DNA of 28,494 nucleotides from Candidatus Thorarchaeota archaeon (GTDB taxonomy: Archaea; Asgardarchaeota; Thorarchaeia; Thorarchaeales; Thorarchaeaceae), in assembly GCA_030638785.1 (NCBI GenBank), contig DAOWDY010000040.1, positions 1-28,494 on the forward strand. Direction: 5' to 3'. The notes under the pieces are model-generated. The model was not told the DNA's origin and ran no database searches. It was given only the letters and a program-made list of their open reading frames with translations. This document shows, in pieces, positions 24,301 through 28,494 of this stretch. The first letter of the stretch is position 1; each line of letters begins with the position of its first letter. The translations under genes and the position numbers were made by a program.

Positions 24301-25969
24301 CTCCTGGAGCTAGAAAATCAAGAATTGATAGAGTTAAGGAAGCATCCAGTTCAAAGTAGAAGCCCCACTCACGAACTTCGATGAAACCACGATCAGTTTC
24401 GCTATTGTCAATCGGAGGGAATGCTAGCTGGAAGTGAGCACTTCCAAAGAAGTCCAGCGAAAAACCACCAAGTAGAGCTGATGCCCATGAGCTCTTTGAA
24501 GGTAGGAACGCACAAACACCAAGGTCAATATCCATGATTGGAACGACATCGATGAATCTGCGAACTTGTGCGAACGCTGTTGTAACATCCTGCGTTGCTA
24601 GAGTATTAGTGAAGTTCCCCTCCCCAAGTACCGCGTCAATCAAGAACTCCTCAAACAGAGTCTTGTCCAACTGGAACTCTGGAACGAGTTTGATTCGTAG
24701 AACGATACCAAAGCTGGCAAAACTAGAACCAAGGTTCAGAGGTGTACCCAGTCTCATGAGAAAGACTGGTGTAAGTCCTTTGAGTTCAAACTGAACGGGA
24801 GTAGCAACCAAGCGTTCGATGTATGTACTGATCCAGTCATCTAGGTCATACCAAGCATCTAGGATAACCTGGTCAGTGTAGGTCCACAGGCGGAGCATGT
24901 CTCCACCTCGGAGGAGTGGAACGCCGTCAGAGAAATTCGCTCTGTTGACATAAATACCGGTTTCGTTGAAGAAATCAATCACCTTGTAGATGCTTTCATT
25001 TATTTTATCATCGATTTTGCCCATAATTGTGGAGGCAGCGTCAACATGGAGCTCTAGGTCCTCAAAACCATTACCAGTAATGACGTTCAGAAGTGCATCT
25101 AAAATCCATCCGATAGAACCACCAACACCACTTGATGGACTCATCTCTCTGAGCCCAATGTAGTTTTCTTCTTGAGCCTCAACATGTCCTGCTCGCATGA
25201 CAGGTTGAAGTTCTTCACCACTATCATCATATTGCCTTTCTTCTTCAATCCAAGATTCTGTAAATGCAGGATCTTTTAATGGTACAGGAACACGCTCTCC
25301 AGTGTAGGTGTCTGGAATCATTCCCTTGGAAATTATCTCATTAATGTCATCAGTAAAGTTCTGAACAATCCATGTTCGTAGATTAACACCCCGCTCAGTG
25401 ATAGTATCATCGGGTGAATCTAAGAGGATTTCAGCTGTCGTTAGCAAAGCATGCAGAACTGTGATTCGGAGGTCAACCACATCGGATTCTTCTAAGTAGA
25501 GATTATCGGTATCTTCAAGATATTCGAGCATCATCTCTGCATTCCCAATACCAAAGACATGCTGTTTGTAAGGATTTGTTTCGACAATACTTGCAACCAT
25601 CCTCCAGTCCAGATACTCATCACCAACCATTATACCCTGTAAATTGCTTTGAAAAATATAGATGATTTCGTCAGTCATTGTTGCTGAGGCAAGGTGTTCT
25701 AGGTGTACCGGAGAATTCGCTTCTACAGCACGAACATTAACACCATGCGAATACAGAGGTTTCTGAATATCCCTAATAATATCACAAATCTCAGGCGAGT
25801 TCGGATCATACATGATCACCACACGGAAAATTGTAGGCTCTCTAGGAGCCTTTTCTTCAGTTTCATGTATCGTACTTGCGGATGCTGTAAACATTAATGC
25901 CGAACATAAAAGCATCCCTAAGATAATTGAAACAATCACTTTCTGCACAAGCAGTCTTCTATTCTTCAC
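21311..25969 (-). CDS. Giant anchored surface protein with about 26 calcium-type DxDxDG (thrombospondin-3-like) repeats
   Basis: A 1552-residue exported protein. The signal peptide is about 1-32 (VSIILGMLLCSALMFTASAS). Residues about 45-180 are an alpha/beta domain (FRVVIMYDPNSPEICDII...EIIYIFQSN...KQHVFGIGN) with a look of the caspase-like fold but without its His and Cys. About 260-700 is a long region of amphipathic beta and helical sequence that I do not recognise. About 718-1475 is a rod of some 26 DTDxDGLxDGxE units that should bind calcium. About 1486-1510 is one membrane helix, followed by a tail of about 40 residues very rich in Lys (KPKKKTKKSTKSKSKKEAGKK). The GTG start at 25969 has GGAGG 9 bases upstream; nearby ATG codons run straight into TAG. 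It is the first gene of the operon and overlaps the next by 4 bases. Confidence 0.87.
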   Translation of the reverse strand: MKNRRLLVQKVIVSIILGMLLCSALMFTASASTIHETEEKAPREPTIFRVVIMYDPNSPEICDIIRDIQKPLYSHGVNVRAVEANSPVHLEHLASATMTDEIIYIFQSNLQGIMVGDEYLDWRMVASIVETNPYKQHVFGIGNAEMMLEYLEDTDNLYLEESDVVDLRITVLHALLTTAEILLDSPDDTITERGVNLRTWIVQNFTDDINEIISKGMIPDTYTGERVPVPLKDPAFTESWIEEERQYDDSGEELQPVMRAGHVEAQEENYIGLREMSPSSGVGGSIGWILDALLNVITGNGFEDLELHVDAASTIMGKIDDKINESIYKVIDFFNETGIYVNRANFSDGVPLLRGGDMLRLWTYTDQVILDAWYDLDDWISTYIERLVATPVQFELKGLTPVFLMRLGTPLNLGSSFASFGIVLRIKLVPEFQLDKTLFEEFLIDAVLGEGNFTNTLATQDVTTAFAQVRRFIDVVPIMDIDLGVCAFLPSKSSWASALLGGFSLDFFGSAHFQLAFPPIDNSETDRGFIEVREWGFYFELDASLTLSILDFLAPGASAAIGTILEWVDALLKANVILTLSVEFEISKKYQGQGLPSLSTFLLDIVIAITLDIQILICVFKGTFSVGLLFTQTSGMLEEAAPTMALADESITPGAKFFPAATSTSEVGAYLTLYCSLYLGIDLWFVEFGTHFGGPWTDTWEIYHDTSSSEYGTESADLTDDDRDGLPNDFEIRMNTLFGGTYLNPASADTDSDGISDSMELILNSYPHIADTDEDGLDDGDELFIWMTELLLPDTDYDGLTDYEECIIYGTNPHELDTDGDLLSDFHEVNTTYDVSHTYGTYGSVEGVEIGGVVYTDKTDPLNPDTDNDGLIDGIEWDNGVEFMNASMVNSSDYVYFQWTHPLDSDTDDDSVRWNWETDHYYPDFTAFYMDLNDGIEVFGFYATIPDIEGYPIVHFLHTNPCDPDTDRDSADPPPPYQYMTDAYELIRLPFPTDPTDGDTDDDLLMDGYELIGIGGSGTDALNPDTDNDGLPDYLDWMLPTNPRDPDTDDDMVTDGDEYLVYGTDPIRNDTDADGLTDGEELFYFYCNPNIRDSDADGLTDGEEILMYLTDPLVNDTDHDGLSDGYEVFVSHTDPRLFDTDDDRLGDGEELLIYNSNPLDWDTDHDSFDYPNATHAMTLPLGDGDEVLDYGTSPITIDTDHDGLTDSQEIYLAMGWPGHDPIPLNPLSNDTDGDFLLDGEEMIIENISIINYPYEGLIITLRWGSCPVLNDTDGDGLIDSLEVANSTRPDDWDTDDDSLSDGEEMLYLGTNPLSNDTDGDEIPDGIEVWNNTDPLDNTSLLLLLATFALADYVSADNPNSAFFGTSATDSDTDDDLLPDGLELMYGTDPLNPDDNNNGILDGYEFDLDGDGLSDGEEFYIIKTWMTPLPISDNGTWTGDPGGFDNADSDLDGIDDGTEVHTYGSDPTNSDTDGDGIPDGEEAGFAGGILVPVTEGFPSWSLLVIGGAVGIIAGIILPPTLRFFNRKIRGDSKPKKKTKKSTKSKSKKEAGKK
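21550..23820 (-). repeat. Run of about 26 thrombospondin-3-type calcium-binding repeats
   Basis: Units follow N/D-P-L-x-x-D-T-D-x-D-G-L-x-D-G-x-E with spacers of about 15-50 residues. I counted 26 D-x-D-x-D/N cores. Several carry S, F, L, M, R or E in place of the loop Gly (DTDDDSVRW, DTDHDSFDY, DTDGDFLLD, DTDDDRLGD). Such units usually form a stiff calcium-stabilised stalk that lifts a domain away from the membrane. Confidence 0.85.
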
Positions 25970-26164
25970 CTACATCATCCTCCGAATATCTGAGCGCGAC
26001 AATTTGAGAATAATTGAATAATCAATATGCAAGAGAGCCCTAGCCCTTCGTTCAACTGCACCTGAAACTATCAGGAAGGTAAAACAGTGACACATGCTAT
26101 AGATTCTCTCCCAAACAATTCCAATAGCCATTGGAAGTGGTAAAGACCATTCATGAGAACACCT

Positions 26165-26174
26165 ACTAATATAT
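26165..26174 (-). promoter_or_regulatory. TATA box of the 12-kb surface operon
   Basis: The minus strand reads TATATATTAG, the best TATA match in the gap, preceded by a purine-rich CTCAGAG. Transcription would start near 26145 and leave a leader of about 175 bases before the GTG at 25969. A weaker AT-rich element near 26010-26040 is a possible second promoter with a shorter leader. Confidence 0.45.
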
Positions 26175-26344
26175 ACTCTGAGAGAAATGACCACTCCTTA
26201 CTAGTTCCAATCTGAAAAGATAGTTTCCGACTAGATTTCATTTCATGTCATATTTCGGTTAATGAATTTTCAAATGAAAATGGACGAATGGGATTCGACC
26301 GGTCGCGGTTGGTGTTTCAAACTTGATGAAACTTTAGAAGCAAA

Positions 26345-26393
26345 ATTAAGAAACAAAATGAAAAGGGACTGACAGAGATTGTCCTCTGCCAGT
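26345..26393 (-). terminator. Hairpin and T-rich terminator after the small membrane-protein gene
   Basis: ACTGACAGAG (26368-26377) and CTCTGCCAGT (26384-26393) pair over 10 positions with one A/C mismatch around a 6-base loop. On the minus strand the stem is followed by CCCTTTTCATTTTGTTTC and more T-rich sequence. It lies about 20 bases after the stop at 26412 and would end the PadR/BtrH-like/small-protein unit. Confidence 0.55.
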
Positions 26394-26411
26394 AATGAAA
26401 TCTTGAATGTA

Positions 26412-26603
26412 CTATTCTTCACTATGTGTTGGCTCATCAGAATCCTCGGACTCTTCGGCGGCTTCTTCTTTCTCGATACCATTCGTGTCAGTTTTCTTTG
26501 CACTACTGACAACTGTTCCTGAACTCTTCTTCCCACATACTACGGTTGGCAGAATCAGAGCCAACAGGAGAACCAATACAAATGCAGCTGAAATAGATAT
26601 CAT
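26412..26603 (-). CDS. Small membrane protein with acidic tail
   Basis: A 63-residue protein: a hydrophobic N-terminal helix (ISISAAFVLVLLLALILPTVV, about 2-22), then CGKK, then a hydrophilic tail that becomes strongly acidic (EKEEAAEESEDSDEP). The charge pattern puts the tail in the cytoplasm with the N-terminus out. Alternatively Cys23 could be a lipid-modified residue, though the sequence before it (TVVC) is a poor lipobox. The ATG at 26603 has a modest AGGA site about 12 bases upstream. The gene lies between a palindrome and a terminator, 68 bases after the BtrH-like gene. Other frames overlap it, but only this one has a coherent layout. No family is recognised. Confidence 0.55.
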   Translation of the reverse strand: MISISAAFVLVLLLALILPTVVCGKKSSGTVVSSAKKTDTNGIEKEEAAEESEDSDEPTHSEE

Positions 26604-26624
26604 CTCAAATTCATCCTAACAGGC

Positions 26625-26639
26625 GTATTATGATAATAC
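26625..26639. promoter_or_regulatory. Perfect AT-rich palindrome, candidate operator
   Basis: GTATTA (26625-26630), spacer TGA, TAATAC (26634-26639). It lies 22-36 bases upstream of the small membrane-protein ATG, where a TATA box would be. Binding there would block a promoter. The nearby PadR-type protein is a natural candidate, because PadR family operators are often AT-rich inverted repeats. This is inference from position. Confidence 0.35.
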
Positions 26640-26671
26640 TGCGTTGAAACTTCTTAACCCTTTCGCGGGTC

Positions 26672-27865
26672 TTAATGTGCATTTGCCCATGTATCAAGAG
26701 ATTGCATTGCTGATACCTCTAGAGAATGTACTTCCTTCAGCAATTCCTGTATTGGTGGAAGGAATTCATCGAACCTAGAAACTTCTTTTTCTGCTTCTTT
26801 ATAGAGAACCTGAAGTCTTTTCGTTCTCTCTCCTACCTTATCAAAAGCATTGACTCCATCCTTCTCAAGATCCACATTATTCTGCCAGAGGATTTTTCTT
26901 ATCTCCGCAAGAGATGGCTCATCTTCAGGTAGAATGTGAATTGCAATTTCACTCCAAACATCTGATATCTCAGAATAATCTCTGCTAAGCTGCCTGAGAG
27001 TTGCATCTTTCATAATGTCTGCCGATTCACTAAGAAAATCTGAATACATTCTTCGAAATAAGGCTCCACCACTTCCTCCGACCTCGATATACACATAATG
27101 TTCAGTTAACGCTTGGACAAGCTCACTTGGTTTTGTCAGAAACTTTGTGTACTTACCAAGTTCGTCTTGCCACTTGAGGAATCCCTTCAAGCCCATATTC
27201 TTGATTGGGGGTTCAAGCATGAATGAAGTGTTTTCTTGGATTGCCATAGGGATAATCTCAGAGAGGACAGTAGGTGTCTCAGGCATTGTGACCGTCATCA
27301 TCTTGTTTACAGCGGGGAATGGATGATACTTAGAACCTCGTGCAGCTTGAAGTTTCGAGAGAGGGATTGTTATCGGAGTAGAGAAGCGGTCTGAAATATA
27401 TGCTTCATTCTCCGGTTCATCGATACCATACACGAGGATTGTGTGCATTCCGAAATGGTCGTCACCTCCAAGAGAGAGATAGTCCAACATTCCGATGTCA
27501 GCACAAACCAGGGCAGGTTGATCACTATGAAGGACTTCCTTCATCTGCAGGTGAGCCTTCTTCATTGAAGCGGACTTCAGAACGTCCCAGCTACCACCAA
27601 GTCGATCCACTGCTAATCCAAGAATTGTCGGAAATTTGCCGCCGTTCATCCCTCCAACAAAGGGGACAGTCATCTGTTTCATCTTCCAGTAGATAAATCC
27701 CAGACCAGAAGCAATGCCTACCAGCATCTCCTCGCTAATCTTGTAGCCAGTATGATTGAGAAGTTTCCATAGAGAACTGGTCATGCAGTTACGTCCACCA
27801 GGTAGATGGTTAAAATCCAATATTATTCTCTCATCGTTCACTCCAACTAATTCATCTGAACCCAT
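26672..27865 (-). CDS. BtrH-N / DUF4872 family protein (butirosin BtrH-like acyltransferase fold)
   Basis: A 397-residue soluble protein. Residues 15-160 match the BtrH N-terminal domain: GGRNCMTSSLWKLLNHTGYK (23-42) with the family Cys27, then EEMLVGIASGLGFIYW (46-60), GMHTILVYGID with His141, and AYISDR with Asp159, giving a plausible Cys-His-Asp set of a papain-like fold. The C-terminal part (about 215-395) fits the DUF4872 helical domain. BtrH itself moves a gamma-glutamyl-aminobutyryl group from a carrier protein to an aminoglycoside; most relatives are uncharacterised. No carrier protein or sugar gene is nearby. The ATG has AGGAG 9 bases upstream, overlapping the TAG of the PadR gene, so the two are co-translated. 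Confidence 0.85.
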   Translation of the reverse strand: MGSDELVGVNDERIILDFNHLPGGRNCMTSSLWKLLNHTGYKISEEMLVGIASGLGFIYWKMKQMTVPFVGGMNGGKFPTILGLAVDRLGGSWDVLKSASMKKAHLQMKEVLHSDQPALVCADIGMLDYLSLGGDDHFGMHTILVYGIDEPENEAYISDRFSTPITIPLSKLQAARGSKYHPFPAVNKMMTVTMPETPTVLSEIIPMAIQENTSFMLEPPIKNMGLKGFLKWQDELGKYTKFLTKPSELVQALTEHYVYIEVGGSGGALFRRMYSDFLSESADIMKDATLRQLSRDYSEISDVWSEIAIHILPEDEPSLAEIRKILWQNNVDLEKDGVNAFDKVGERTKRLQVLYKEAEKEVSRFDEFLPPIQELLKEVHSLEVSAMQSLDTWANAH

Positions 27866-27877
27866 TGTGAAACTCTC

Positions 27878-28494
27878 CTATTTCGTCGTCTTGAATTTGA
27901 ATCCCTCACCAATCTCCACCAGTTGGATGAATTCAGTGAGCCACTTCAATTGACTCTGAACTGCACGAGCTGGACGATCAAAGAGCGCTAAGACAACCTC
28001 AATCTCATCAGCTCCATCAAATTCAGTTACCTTAGTTCTACCAACCCTACGTTCTGGTTCTTCTGACTTGTAACGATCAATGTTCTTCAGGCCATCAACT
28101 TGGTCGTAGAGAAACGCCAAGTTGCTCTCAAGATGTGTCTTGTAATCATTCAGTGCCATGAGAACATCCGACTTGGTGAGTAAACTCATCGCAGATAAAC
28201 CGAGATCGAACAATGTCTTAGCACGGGGAGGTGCACTCAGACACAAGTAGATCTGTTTCCTTAAGACATTCCTACCTCTTCGAGTGAGGGTATACATCTT
28301 ACGAGACGTCTTCAATGATGAGTTCTCTTTGATCCCCTTGACCAGTCCTCTATCTTCCAGTTCCTTGAGTGCATTGTACACGGAAGAGAAGCGCATTTCT
28401 ACCCACTCTCTGTATCCATGTTGTTCAATGAGAGTATTGATTTCGTATCCATACCTTGCTCCACGTCCAATAAGGGTCAAGACCGCGAGGTAGG
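27878..28494 (-). CDS. PadR family transcriptional regulator, N-terminus outside the window
   Basis: A winged-helix regulator of the PadR family. The visible part opens with YLAVLTLIGRGARYGYEI, the usual first helices of the family, so the frame continues past the window edge; a TTG at 28480 is not the true start. The recognition region SSVYNALKELEDRGLVKG and the wing RKMYTLTRRGRNVL follow. The C-terminal half is a helical dimerisation region of the PadR type (LMALNDYKTHLESNLAFLYD). A final acidic EIEVVLALFDRPARAVQSQL helix pair extends it. Some 5-10 residues are probably missing. It shares an operon with the BtrH-like gene 12 bases downstream and may control it. Confidence 0.88.
   Translation of the reverse strand, partial: YLAVLTLIGRGARYGYEINTLIEQHGYREWVEMRFSSVYNALKELEDRGLVKGIKENSSLKTSRKMYTLTRRGRNVLRKQIYLCLSAPPRAKTLFDLGLSAMSLLTKSDVLMALNDYKTHLESNLAFLYDQVDGLKNIDRYKSEEPERRVGRTKVTEFDGADEIEVVLALFDRPARAVQSQLKWLTEFIQLVEIGEGFKFKTTK

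Larger units (their letters stand above)
25970..26411. other. 442-base gap without a convincing gene: operon leader, promoter and a terminator
   Basis: Going leftwards on the minus strand this gap holds the terminator of the small membrane-protein gene (26345-26393), an AT-rich stretch, a strong TATA box (26165-26174) and a leader of about 175 bases before the GTG at 25969, ending in GGAGG. A 74-codon minus frame (25970-26194) abuts the GTG, but it has biased, Cys- and Arg-rich content and contains the TATA box, so I do not call it a gene. Confidence 0.6.

Noticed and set aside
25970..26194. A 74-codon minus-strand frame ending in TAG directly before the GTG of the giant rod protein
   Set aside because: It contains the best TATA box of the region inside it, begins with a GTG without a ribosome site, and has a random-looking composition rich in Cys, Arg and Ser. 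A short upstream frame involved in translation control is possible but unsupported.
26280..26330. GATTCGACC / GGTCGAATCC, resembling a T-arm on either strand
   Set aside because: The surrounding sequence is AT-rich and no acceptor stem or other tRNA arms pair with it.
26270..26536. An 88-codon minus-strand frame overlapping the small membrane-protein gene
   Set aside because: It crosses the hairpin/T-rich terminator and has no coherent layout, whereas the overlapping frame gives a helix plus acidic tail and ends just before the terminator.

Overview
The window looks like a piece of an archaeal chromosome, most likely an Asgard archaeon of the Thorarchaeia type. That is inference from gene content; no rRNA or marker gene is present. 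The signs are AT-leaning DNA, a mix of ATG, GTG and TTG starts behind GGAG/AGGAGG ribosome sites, TATA-like boxes 20-40 bases upstream of starts, very large secreted proteins with a C-terminal membrane anchor and a basic tail, and an archaeal ABC-2 permease, PadR and HEAT-repeat repertoire. No tRNA, rRNA, CRISPR array, transposase or integrase is visible.

Left part (1-9.9 kb), mostly soluble household genes. An ABC-2 type permease on the minus strand runs off the window start and carries one in-frame TAA. Divergent from it is a TPR protein whose stop codon touches the start of a membrane-tethered SGNH hydrolase. Then come a crotonase-family enzyme, an ADP-ribosylglycohydrolase (minus strand) sharing a divergent promoter region with carbamate kinase (arcC), a RidA enamine/imine deaminase, a 1050-residue HEAT-repeat scaffold and a small CxxC protein.

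Middle part (9.9-13.6 kb). Two tandem paralogous secreted proteins, each with a signal peptide, a LamG-like domain, an Ig-like domain and a C-terminal membrane helix, are encoded back to back on the minus strand. The ribosome site of the second lies in the last arginine codons of the first. Next are a TPR/zinc-ribbon protein, an adrenodoxin-type 2Fe-2S ferredoxin and a possible tiny membrane peptide.

Right part (13.6-26.2 kb), the most striking region. A tightly coupled three-gene minus-strand operon of about 12.3 kb encodes (i) a 1552-residue anchored protein with about 26 calcium-type DxDxDG repeats and a basic cytoplasmic tail, (ii) a 1953-residue secreted protein with 12 NHL repeats (enough for two six-bladed propellers) flanked by FG-GAP/VCBS-type repeats and with no anchor of its own, and (iii) a 604-residue anchored protein with a papain-like Cys/His/Asn arrangement and an FN3 domain. 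ATGA and TAGGAGG junctions tie them together, and a hairpin plus T-rich terminator closes the unit. I infer a calcium-dependent cell-surface assembly, possibly proteolytic.

Right edge (26.2-28.5 kb). A PadR regulator (its N-terminus lies outside the window), a BtrH-N/DUF4872 acyltransferase-like protein and a small acidic-tailed membrane protein form a second minus-strand unit. It ends in its own hairpin/T-rich terminator and contains a perfect palindrome before its last gene.
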